From: Carnegiea gigantea
Lineage: Eukaryota > Streptophyta > Magnoliopsida > Caryophyllales > Cactaceae
Direction of reading: 5' to 3'
Assembly (NCBI GenBank): GCA_029747015.1
Contig: JAKOGI010000084.1
Span: 951,001 to 1,015,000 of the forward strand
DNA: 64,000 bases
The notes under the pieces were generated by a model. That model saw only the letters and a list, made by a program, of their open reading frames with translations. It made no database searches and was not told the origin of the DNA. The position numbers and the translations under genes are program-made. This document shows, piece by piece, positions 24,987 to 35,543 of this stretch. Numbering within the stretch: the stretch's first letter is position 1; each line of letters opens with the position of its first letter.

Positions 24987-24990
24987 AATC

Positions 24991-27900
24991 TGTAACACCC
25001 CCAAAATGCTACTGACATGATTTATGAAAAACTGCAGTGGAAGACTTAATGATAGAAGGCGCTACCGCCGTCCTGATAAGGACAAGGCTTATTGAAACTA
25101 TTTAATCTTGCAACTCATATTCACAATCACAATACCTATTAAACTGAAATACTCCAAGACTAAAGTCCATAATAGTTCAACTTTAATACAATTGATTTAA
25201 TCATATCATGTGCTAACTCGCACTCTGCACTACACAAGTATATTGAATATAGGCCCAACTTGACCCTGAGGTCGATCCCAACATTCATGCTATGCTAAAT
25301 CCACTGTGAGAATCTGATGACTTCGAAAAGGGCTTGCTAAATGGAGAAACATGTGATACTTCATCATCTAAAATGGAAAACATAAAACAATTTGAAAATA
25401 TGAGCTAAAGCTCAGTACATGCATTCCTGTATTGTAAAATGAGCGTAGAAACACTGTTGATGGGTGCCCACCTTTACAATTCATTTAGTTTGCAATAACA
25501 ATGAAAATGAAAGTAATATGAAACTAAATTGCTCATTATTATCTGGATGTGGACCCCTTGTAATAATATGATCTATACATAGGTGTACACCTGCAAATTC
25601 AATCAAGAGTTGGCCTAAAGTCGCGCGGGTAAATGATGGGCGTATGCCCTATAGATGATAACTGATGGGGTCACAATTTAAATGGCAAATCACTGTATAA
25701 ACTAATTCATTGATAAGCTCATTAAGAGTTGTAACTTGATAAACATTGATCAATCCAAAATTATGATATTTTATACCTTTTTATTGTCTAATATTTACTC
25801 GAAATAAAGTATTAAATTAGGATTTTAATATGTGTATGTTTATTTTGTAGGAATAACGGAATCTGGATAAATTGGATGTCAAAGGATTGTTGATCAAGAA
25901 ATAACCAAAAAAAAAAAGACAGCCCAATGGCCCATTTCGTGAAGCCTGGTCCAAGGACCGCCTTTTTCTTCTTCCCCCTGGATCGGTCTGCCTTTCCTTT
26001 CCTTCTCACCTTGGCTCAGGCCCAATCGGGCCATTTGCCAACCCAATTCTCTCCCTTTTCTCTTCCCCCCTTCTTTTCCTTCATTTCTTTCCCTACATGG
26101 GCCGGCCCAGCGTGTCTCACCTTCAGTGAGCTGGGTCTGCCTTCTTCTTCCTAACGAGGCCCAGCGGTCTAGCTTCCCTTTCCCCCCCGTTCTCTTCCTC
26201 TTTTTCTCTCAGCGGGCCTGGCCCGTTTGCTTCCTCTTCTTTCTCTCTTTTGGCTGGTCCCTTCTCTTTTCTTTGGGCCCGGCTCTCTCACTTCTTCCCA
26301 GACCTGGCCTAGCCGTGCCCTTCACGGTCTCCCTCCCCCTTCTCTTAGCTCTCTCCCTTTTCCAAGAACCAGGCCAGCCCAGCACGTTTTCAGGCTTCAG
26401 CTTCTAGGCCCAGTTTGCAGCTTCCACTTAAACATCATGTGCCAGCACATGACCACCAGCCCCTCCCTTTCCTCCTCTTCTTCTCCCTCATCGAAGCTCC
26501 CTCGCTGCCGAGAACAGAGAAACCCGAAACAGAGGGCAAAGCAAAGAGCCACGACTCCTCAGCTCCTATGGCTTCTTCCTCATCTCTTCTTCTTCTCCAT
26601 TTTATGTTTTGCCCAGAAACGCCTCACGCACGTGATCTCGCATCCCTCCTTCACCTTTCATTCTCCTCCTTCGAACAGGATATAAAATCGAAAACATGGG
26701 AGTCATCGCCTTCAAGTTCCTCTCCATAACCACGAAGTAGGCTCTCCATCTTCCTCCATCATCAACCGCCATAACTAAAGCTTTTCTCTCTCTCATCCTT
26801 TATTATCTATTATTAACATAATCATTAATTAGGCAGTTACTACAAGTTGTGCTAAAGGGGCGAACGGCTGCGTTTTAAGGGGGCCTGAAAACAGAGGGAT
26901 TCGAGTAGCATTAGGATGGCAATTAGATTCAGTTCTCAGTTTCATTTCTCTTTTTTTTTTTTTAGTTTCAGATTAGGATTTCAGTTCTTAGTATGCCTGG
27001 GCTATTGAATTCAACCAAAAAAAAAAAAATGGTAGTCTGAATTCGAAGTTGTTTAAAGCAAATTTCATTTGTTCCAGTTCACTTCCCAAATTCGATTTTG
27101 GTTCCCCTATTCCATAGCTAAGGTGGAGGACTCAAGTTCATAGATTGAGGCACTCTGATTATACTTTGTCAAAACTGCAATTTAGCTTCACGGTTTGCTT
27201 GAATCCTTGTGGTTTCGTGAGTAATTTGTTGGTTTCGTTCAATATCCCAATTTACTGTTCTTGCTTTCGTGCTTTCGTTCTTTCCTTTGTTTTTGTTCGG
27301 TTTTATTGCTAGGATTAGTGCTTTGATTGAATTACTTCAACCAAGTGTTGGTGTGTTTAAATTAGTTGCAGCTTAGTATTTCGTGCTTTGGCTAGTGCAT
27401 AGTAAAGAGTTTGGTTCACCAATTCAAGATTCAGTTTTGTTCATTTAGCTCATAAATTTTTAGAATTTTCACTCATGATTCTTAATTAATTTAGCATTTA
27501 GTTTTAATTTAGTTTAGAATTTTTGGTAACCAAATTTCACAACCATCCCTGAGGATGATATCCGCAAATGTTAGAATGATAAACCGTGCACTTGCAGAAA
27601 ATCACAACAAGTTCTGCTTTTTGAAGATACAGACAATGGATGTACCTTAAGTCTTTAAAAATTTCATCTGACTTGATAAAAGTCAGTTGTTTCATGAATG
27701 CCATCTGAAAATGTGTCCTCACTTGATAACACTTACGCATAATGAGGACTAGGCCTCGACTCTGTTTCATAAATGTCATTGTAGGTATGTGCAGTCAGTA
27801 AATGATCCTTACTCGCATAATTGAGTAAGTAAAAATACGTATAATAGAAATTGAGTAATTAAATGGTATACATAACTTAGGTATTTCAATATAACTTCAA

Positions 27901-30221
27901 AACTGAATTAATAAAAGTAATTAAATCTGATATAAAGTAAATGAAAGTAAACTAGTCCACGATGAGATAAATGAGATTACAAAGGAAAAGGCCTTGATGG
28001 TGATAATTGAGAGAGTGGTTATGACATTTTCTGAAATAGATTGCCGATACGGGTTTAAGGCTCACTGATGTATAGCTTGGTTCAAGATAACAACGAGTAC
28101 ACTAGATTGACTTGATAAATATATTTGATACATTCTAAATTGAGTAGGTAATAAATGTTTGAGGCCAAGAGAGATATATCTTAGTTCAAAATAGCATAAA
28201 CTGCAATAACTTGGTCTGATATATATGATTTCTGAGTCAAAAATTCTCCTCACCCCCCAGAATTCATTCATAAATCCATTAGATATAAAATCTACTCCAA
28301 ATTAATCAGTAAACTCAATAGAAGCTATTAAACTCACTAAACTTGGTATTTTCTTTGCAAAATCCATAATTGATTCAAAGCTCATAAACAAGCTCCCAAA
28401 TTGTATACTTGTCTTCTTCTTTCTCATTAATCAAGCTAAAAACTCCATGAAAGTCCATGAATATTCATTTCCTCCTTAAATGATCTTACTTCGTCCAAAA
28501 TACACAAAATGAGTGCATGATCAATCGCACTCAATCTTTATTATTGCCCTTTATATAATTACTCAAAATGCTTTCAAAAATCACCAAACTCAAAATACTC
28601 AACCAAAATTCATGAAATCTTATAGAAAATTTGAAAATAATATGACAATCTATAGTACAATTTTTAAAATTTCCCTCCAAGTATACGCTGCACATAAATT
28701 GCAATAACAGCCCAATTGCACCAAAGCAGGTCAGTTCACTTCAAAAATTTATAACTTTCACCCTTGACCTCAAATGGAAACCTAAAACCCCAATATGAAA
28801 AGATTAAGAAGTCCCAAAGAACTTTAATTTGCAAAACAAAGCATGATTCCCACAATAGGGTTCCCAAAATGGGGCTAAAATACAAGTGTGTCAGTTTTGG
28901 TCATTCTGCACAGTTCTGATAAAACGACCATAACTTTTTTCGAAAACCTCGGATTGGGGCAGTTCAAAATCCATTTGAAAGATAACACACTGAACTATAT
29001 AGTCACCAAAAATCATAATTTTTCCGTGGTCCGATCATTATCAATTTAAACCCGAAATCTATCATGTTTTTCTGAAATTTCTAGCCATCACTGTTTTAGT
29101 TTTTCCCTCTCTTTTCACATAAATCCTCACTTAAAATCATACCAAATCATCAAAAACATCATCATAATCATCAATAAAACTAAAGATTACAAATCAAATA
29201 CAAATCAATCCATAAATATGGTTTTAACTTAAGCTTGCATGAACATGATCAACTTCAACCCTTGCTTACTTTCCAACTTATCCCACAATTAAAACATCCA
29301 AAGTAACTTATTTCTATCAAAACAACATGATCAACCACCAAAAATAACAAACCAAGAATCAAAACCAAAAAAATTCAAAGGAACAAGTTTAGGATTACTC
29401 GCTTTTAGCTTGGACAAAGTAGAGGTGGTGGTGATGCTTGGTTGTTTTGAGGAGTGGGGATGGTGGCTAAGGGTACTAGGGTGTCGAGGGATGGTCGGAG
29501 GCAGCCCAGCTGGCCGGAAAACACCAGGGACAGTGGTAACAAGCGGGGGTGGGGGGCTGGCCGATTAAAGAGAGAGAGGAGAGAGAAAGGTGTATGTGGG
29601 TTTGTGAGCTACTTCAATTGCTTGGCTTGGAAATGATCTTAATACTTGACTGAAAACTTATCTCCCAAAAGTAGCTTTGCTAATTACTAATTAGGCATAA
29701 AGATGGTAATTAATTAAGTAAAACAAGTGGTAACTTGTTGCGCCTGAATTGGGCTTATACGGCTTGGGCCCAGGAAAGGAAGTAAACCGTATGCGATTGA
29801 ATTTTCGTAGCTTGTAATTAAATTTTTGCAAGGTTATTAAAAAAAAAAAATAATAATAATAATACTAATTTCTTAAACCATAATTATCGAGGCCTACTAT
29901 CGATTCACCCATATTTAATTAATCAACAAAATTTGAATTAACAGTTAATAAAACTTGAATTGTAAAATGGGACTCAAATGAAATATCCCCCAATCGGGAT
30001 GATTAAATATGATAAATGAAAGCAAAAAATTTAAATGACATTAGGTAATTCGATAAATATATAAGTCGAGTGTAATTGAATTAAGAAACATGATTTGGTT
30101 AAACAAATAATCATGAGTGATTAAATCAATACACATGATTAATTAAATGAATAAACATGATTAATTAAATAAATAAATATAATTTAAATAAATAAATATA
30201 GGTTAAGGTCGGGTTATTGCA
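24991..30221 (-). repeat. 5' LTR of the nested element (interrupted)
   Basis: Starts TGTAACACCCCC and ends GGTTATTGCA. It matches 17758-20713 on both sides of a 1.86-kb insertion. Without that insertion it is about 3.37 kb, the longer of the two LTRs. Confidence 0.85.
25747..27605 (+). mobile_element. solo LTR, Tat/Athila-like Ty3 element
   Basis: The other LTR copy runs straight through AACAT-GTTCTGC, so this block is an insertion. It starts TGATCAATCC. It ends with the typical Tat/Athila LTR tail: CCATCCCTGAGGATGAT, then ACCGTGCACTTGCAG, then ATCACAACA. The flanking five bases are AACAT on the left and AACAA on the right, one mismatch. The right boundary is uncertain by about 5 bases. The interior has a pyrimidine-rich stretch (25,960-26,780) whose open frames are not genes. 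Confidence 0.75.
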
Positions 30222-30226
30222 CATAA

Positions 30227-30957
30227 AGATGACTGATGGTAGCAGTGACAAGGGTGAAGAGGACGACTATTCCTCCGAGCCTGATTACGATCAATCTGAG
30301 GATCGTGAGCGTTGAGCCGCTTATTTTTATTTAAGCTTTGATTTTTGCTAGTATATGTCGTACGACCGGTGTAGGGTGATCTTCTTTTTACTTTTCGCGC
30401 GTATATGGTGTATATAGGTGGGCTAACCTAACCAGCTGTGGTGATGTAATTCACCTTATCTTTTTAGGCGGATTTGACAAGGCAGATGACTCAAGTTAGT
30501 AAGTGCGGTAAAGGGACTAGGTGAGAAATCCCAACTAAAATGCGGGAGATGCTAACATGATGTAATGCAATACTCTTTTGGTGGTTTTTACAGATATGTA
30601 CATGTAATGAAAGTAATGTTTGATTTAAGTGTGCTTTGATTCTGTATAATTATTGCTTTATCATAACGTCATGCAAATTTAGAAAATAAACTTTGTTTCT
30701 GTAATTCCTATGTCAGTCTGTAAACAACAATTTAAATAGCAATGAAAGTAAGACTCAGGGTTCAGGCAACTAAGCAAGTAAGAACCCCCAACAAAACCCT
30801 AGTGATGGTACAATGATAGCTCTAGAAGTTTATAGTCATAAGGAAGGTCCAGATTGTTGGAAAAATTAGGTACCTGAGTTGATGAACAGGATTCCCCTGC
30901 CCCCCTGCACCTTCAGAAAAACCTCCAAAATCTGATAAACTAGCTGATAGGGCAGCC
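30227..30957 (+). other. Tekay-like element, leader between primer site and gag
   Basis: Continuation of the untranslated leader after the nested insertion. It has no intact ORF. An acidic stretch encoded near 30,240-30,310 (DEDDY/EPDYDQSED-like) may be a remnant of the gag N-terminus. Confidence 0.5.
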
Positions 30958-31700
30958 TGACGTAATCCTAAGGTTTATGACGGAAACCTTGATCCTGTAG
31001 AATTTGAGGACTGGATTAGGGGGAAAAAAAAAATCTGCAGTAGTTGAAGTACCTAAAAAGAAGAAGGTGAAGATAGGGACTTTTTATTTAGCTGATGGAG
31101 CAGATATCTGGTGGAGTACTGTGAAAGATAAGTTACAAGGACCCAAGCTTACTTGGGCTAAATTCCTTGAGGAGCTTAAGGCTAAGTTCTATCCAATCAC
31201 AGTCCAATGACAGAAAGAGAAAGAGTTCGTGGAGTTAAAGATGAGTGGTAATATGACGGTGATGCAATATGCTAGTAAGTTCACTAAGTTATCAAGATTT
31301 GCTCCAGTGGCATTTGAAAGGCTGAAAATGAGAAGGTTTGAGGAAGTTCTAGATTTCTATATTCAAAACTAATGGGTGGGTCAACCAATTAAAACTTATC
31401 AAGAGTTGTACAAAAGAGCTTGAAGTGGAACGAGTGAAGGATGAGTTAAGGCTTTGAATCTAGGAAATCTGATGAGAAAGTGAAATGATCGCGGTACAAC
31501 AAGCGAGAGTGTTGCAGAAAAGAAACATGCTACTGACCCTGCTAAGAGTAGTCTAGCAACATTAAAGGAACCTTGCACCAAGTGTGGACGGATAAACCAT
31601 ACTACAGCTGAGTGCCGTGTAGGTACTAATAAGAGCATGTGGTGTGGAAGCCACGACCATTCGATTGCTACTTACCCTAGAAGACAGAAGGCTGTAGAAA
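30958..31700 (+). pseudogene. Ty3 gag (Tekay-like)
   Basis: Reads NPKVYDGNLDPVEFEDWI, then after a frame break at an A-run (31,023-31,033) KVKIGTFYLADGADIWWSTV and LTWAKFLEELKAKFYPI, the retrotransposon gag capsid block. Further stops follow at 31,208. A zinc knuckle CTKCGRINHTTAEC (CX2CX4HX4C) is at about 31,572-31,614, with a second Cys/His cluster MWCGSHDHSIATYP after it. Not translatable as one protein. Confidence 0.85.
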
Positions 31701-32250
31701 AGGGAGTTGCAATGCCTGTACCACCCCCACGTCAGGAAACCTGCCCTCGAAAACCCCCAACCATAGGACGAGCTTACATAATGAACAAAAAGGGAGTTAC
31801 AGTCCCTGGTACAGTTGTCACTGGAACTCTCTTTTTAAATTCAAAACCATTTTGTGCTTTGTTTGATTCAGGTACGACTCATTCATTTATATCAACCTAA
31901 GTTGCATTGCAATTGAATTTGAAGAAAAATAAAGAGTGGACAAACTATAGAATTAGTTTACCAAACGGGCAAGTGATAGAATGATATGTTTTTCATAAAA
32001 ATGTTCCTATTATAATTGCTGAACATGAGCTCTCTTGGGACTTGATCGAGTTTGATATGTCAGAATTTGATATAATCTTGGGAATGGACTAGTTGACTGG
32101 GGTAAATATAGATTGTAAGGATCTTAAAGTCACCCTAAAGAACCCATAAGGTCGAGAAATATGTTTCTATAGAGAAAGACTTATGAAGGAGTATTCTGTA
32201 ATTTTAATCATGAAGGCAAGTAAGTTGCTAGGATAAGGGTGCATAAGATA
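31701..32250 (+). pseudogene. Ty3 aspartic protease
   Basis: GTVVTGTLFLNSKPFCALFD followed by SGTTHSFIS gives the D-S-G active-site motif at about 31,858-31,895. The downstream half, including the ILGMD-type motif at about 32,075, is readable but cut by stops (31,898 and 32,088). Confidence 0.85.
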
Positions 32251-33080
32251 TTTGTGTTTTGCTACTGAGTTTAAAGAGGAGGAGACAAAAATAGAAAATA
32301 TTCCTGTAGTTTGTAAATTTTCTGATATTTTTCCTGAAGAGTTATTGGGTCTACCTCTTCAAAGGGAGATTGATTTTGAGATTGATTTAATTCCTGGTGC
32401 ACAGTTTATTTCAAAAGCTCCATATGGAATGGCCTCAACCAAACTCAAGGAATTGAACCTAGTTGGATCAATTATTACAAAAAGGGTTTTATTACGCCAA
32501 GTGTTTCACCTGGGGAGCCCCGGTGTTGTTTGTGAAGAAAAAGGATAGAACCTTAAGGTTGTGCATAGATTATCAGGAATTAAATAAAATAACTATTAAG
32601 AATAACTACCCTTTACTTTAGATAGATGATTTATTTGATCAGTTGCAAGGAGCTAGAGTGTTTTCAAATATTAATTTGAGGTCTGGCTATCATCAGCTTA
32701 GAGTTAAGGCAGAAGATATTCCCAAAACAGCCTTCAGAACTAGATATGGCCATTACAAGTTTGCTATGATGCCTTCTGGGCTTACAAATGCTTCTACTGC
32801 ATTCATGGATCTCATGAATAGAGTTTTCAAACCTTATTTGGACAAATTTGTGGTGGTTTTCATAGATGATATTTTGATATACTCCAACGACAAGGATGAG
32901 CATGTAGATCATTTGAGGACTGTGTTCCAAAGCTTGAGGGAACATCAGTTGTGTGCCAAACTAAAAAAGTGTGAGTTTTGGTTAACCGAAGTAACATTTT
33001 TTAGGGCATGTAGTTATTAAGGAGGGAATCAAGGTTGATCCTCAAAAGATAAAGGCGAGTACTGAATAGCCCAGGCCCAC
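32251..33080 (+). pseudogene. Ty3 reverse transcriptase
   Basis: Linker CKFSDIFPEELLGLP and IDFEIDLIPGAQFISKAPYG, then after a frame loss the RT core: [40 protein letters not shown] and the catalytic [11 protein letters not shown] (Y/F-x-DD) near 32,855-32,885. Stops and frame shifts occur near 32,500 and 33,000. The stretch is plainly chromovirus-like. Confidence 0.9.
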
Positions 33081-33700
33081 CAATGTGACAAAAGTAAGAA
33101 GTTTTCTGGGTTTAGCAGGATATTATAGAGGATTCATGAAAGATTTCTTAAAGATTGCATCTCCACTTACCAACCTATTGAAAAAAACTACTAAATTTGA
33201 GGGGTCAGACAAGTGCAAAGAAGCATTTCAAGAATTAAAGAGACACTTAACAACAACGCCTATCCTTACCTTACCCGAAGAAGGAAAACAATGTACTATT
33301 TATAGTGATGCTTCTAAAAATGGGTTAGGTTGTGTACTAATGCAGGATGACAAGGTAATAGCCTACACTTCTAGGCAATGCAAGCCTTACGAGAAGAATT
33401 ACCCCACTCATGATCTGGAATTAAGTGTGGTAGTTTTTGCCTTAAAAATCTGGCGACACTATCTGTATGGAGTGCCGTGCAAGATTTACACTGACTACCA
33501 AAGCCTAAAGTATATCTTTACTTAGGAAGAGATCAACTTAAGGCAAAACGATGGTTAGAATTGCTAAAGGATTATAACTTGCAAATTCAATATCATCATG
33601 GGAAGGCGAATGTAGTAGCCGATGCGCTTAGTAGGAAGGCCCAACATGGTTTAAATACAATGATAAATACCTAACCTAACATTTTAAGGGACCTTGAAAC
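33081..33700 (+). pseudogene. Ty3 RT thumb and RNase H
   Basis: [20 protein letters not shown] leads into RNase H with [20 protein letters not shown], then [20 protein letters not shown] and [13 protein letters not shown] (catalytic Asp and Glu visible), interrupted by TAG at about 33,523. The tail resumes with HHGKANVVADALSRK near 33,600-33,640. Confidence 0.9.
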
Positions 33701-34985
33701 CATGGGCATCGAGCTTGTGCTACCGGATACACATATGGGTTACTAACGGCATTAGAGGTGCAACCTTCCATAATAGAAGAAATTAAGGCAAGTCAAAAGG
33801 ATGATGCAAAGCTAGAGAAACTTAGATGTAATGTTGCACAGGGGAAATAGCCTAGTTTTGTAATACATAATGATGGAACCTTGAGGTTTCAAAATAGACT
33901 ATGCGTGCCAAATAAAGAGGAGTTGAAAAGAAGGATTTTAGAAGAGACCCATAATACTCAGTACTCAGTGCACCCAGGAGCAAAAAAAACATATAAGGAT
34001 CTGAGTCAATTCTTCTGGTGAGATAACATATAGAGAGAGATTGCAAAGTATGTAGATAAATGCCTGATGTGTCAAAAGGTGAAAGCTGAACACCAGCGCC
34101 CTATGAGTGAATAGAGGCCTTTAGAGATTCTTACCTGGAAATTCAATGGGTTTTATTATGGGACTGCCCGTCTTTGCTTCAAAGAAGAATGCTATTTGGG
34201 TTATTATAGACAGACTCACCAAATCTGCTCATTTTACACCAATTCGTGACACTTGGGGTGTAGAAAGACTAGCACAGTTATATGTCAAAGAAATAGTTCA
34301 ACTGTACGGCATACTAAAGGATATAGTGTCAGATCAAGACCAAAGGTTTCAAGCTCGGTTCTGGCAAGCTCTGTAAAAGGCTTTTGGCACTAAGTTGAAT
34401 TTTAGTAGTTCATACCACCCTGAGACTGATGGACAAATCGAAAGGGTAAATCAAATTCTGGATGATATGCTTAGGGCGTGTGTGCTTGACTTCCAGAGAA
34501 AGTGGGAAGATTATTTACCATTGGTGGAATTCTCCTATAATAACAACCATCAATCCACTATTAAGGTGGTCTCTTTTGAAGCACTGTATGTATGGGAGGA
34601 AGTGCAGAACTTTGTTGTATTGGAGCGAGCTTGACGAAGGACTAACCTTAAGGCCTGAGTTGATTCAAGAGACCACCGAAATGATAAGGAAGATTCAAGA
34701 ATATATCAAAGCAGCCAAGAGCAGACAGAAAAGCTATGAAGACAAAAGGATAAGGCCATTAGAGTTTCAAGCAGGAGATAAGGTACTTTTAAAGGTGTCC
34801 CCAGTTAAAGGGGTGAGAAGATTCAACTATATCAGGCGTTATGAAATTATTAAGAAATTAAACCCTGTGGCTTACAGGTTGGATTTACCAACAGAACTTC
34901 AGCATGTGCACAAAGTTTTTTACATTTCACAACTCAGAAAATATGTCCCAGATCCAAATCATATCATCATAGCAGAGCCGGTAGC
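33701..34985 (+). pseudogene. Ty3 integrase
   Basis: Zinc-binding HHCC part with ETHNTQYSVHPG and CLMCQKVKAEHQ (33,945-34,105), cut by stops at about 34,020. The core begins MGFIMGLPVFASKKNAIWVI, then IDRLTKSAHF (first Asp), IVSDQDQRF (second Asp) and HPETDGQIERVNQ (Glu). The C-terminal GPY-type part reads GDKVLLKVSPVKGVRRFNYI and NPVAYRLDLP. Stops lie at 34,375 and a frame shift is near 34,600. Confidence 0.9.
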
Positions 34986-35170
34986 AGTCGCTGAGAACCT
35001 AATATACGAGGAGCATCCCGTACAGATATTAGACCACAGAGCTAAGTAATTTCGAAGCAAAAGCATTCCTTTGGTTAAAATCTTGTGGGCCAACCATAAC
35101 TCATCTCAGGCTACATGGGAAACCGAGGAGAACATGAGAAACAAGTACCCATATCTATTTGAGGTATGAA
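34986..35170 (+). pseudogene. integrase chromodomain
   Basis: Reads IYEEHPVQILDHRAK, stop, FRSKSIPLVKILWANHNSSQ, then ATWETEENMRNKYPYLFEV. The aromatic/ATWE pattern is the chromodomain fused to chromovirus integrases, thought to steer insertion to marked chromatin. One stop lies at 35,047. Confidence 0.85.
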
Positions 35171-35213
35171 CGACGTTCTTTACAAACTGCAAGTTTCGAG
35201 GATGAAACTTATT

Positions 35214-35228
35214 TTAAGGGGGGAAGGA
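35214..35228 (+). promoter_or_regulatory. polypurine tract of Tekay-like element
   Basis: TAAGGGGGGAAGGA directly precedes the 3' LTR and is the expected plus-strand primer. Confidence 0.85.
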
Positions 35229-35478
35229 TGTGATGGCCCAAACTTAAGATTCATGCTAATTACCTTAAATTATCCTAATCACAAATTAATCAAGTTGGGC
35301 GCTGCATTTCAATTTAGCATTTTAAGTATATGTATATATGTATATATGCATCGCAGGTTGAAACAACGACGTGGCCTAAAAATGGATCTCGTTATACTTC
35401 TAAATAATTCATTCAAGTGCTAATACATATTTGAATGCCCGCTGAATAAACATTAGCCTAATTATCAAAGGGCTAATT

Positions 35479-35543
<65 letters not shown>

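Larger units (their letters stand above)
20714..24990 (-). other. interior of nested element, almost no coding
   Basis: 4.3 kb between the two LTRs. The purine tract (AAGGGGGGAAGG on the minus strand, 20726-20715) and primer site (24986-24975) are in place. The only coding relic I recognise is at 22,638-22,892. Other open frames, such as 23,383-23,733 on the minus strand, resemble nothing I know. Confidence 0.7.
17758..30221 (-). mobile_element. minus-strand large non-autonomous LTR element nested in the Tekay element
   Basis: Two homologous LTRs (17758-20713 and 24991-30221) flank a 4.3-kb interior. The target duplication CATAA is perfect (17753-17757 and 30222-30226). Orientation is minus. 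The tRNA-Met primer site lies against the right LTR (TGGTATCAGAG read on the minus strand, 24986-24975) and the purine tract lies against the left LTR (20726-20714). The interior carries only a pol relic, so it was mobilised in trans or has decayed. The ends (TGTAATAACCCGAC... on the minus strand) and the primer are chromovirus-like. By hand count the LTRs differ at about 8-11%, similar to the host element. Confidence 0.88.

Noticed and set aside
25812..26796. Several ORFs of 64-152 codons in a pyrimidine-rich stretch
   Set aside because: They overlap in all frames, are low in complexity and lie inside the Tat-like solo LTR; no protein family is recognisable.
32664..32945. Minus-strand 93-codon ORF
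   Set aside because: Antisense shadow of the Ty3 RT core.
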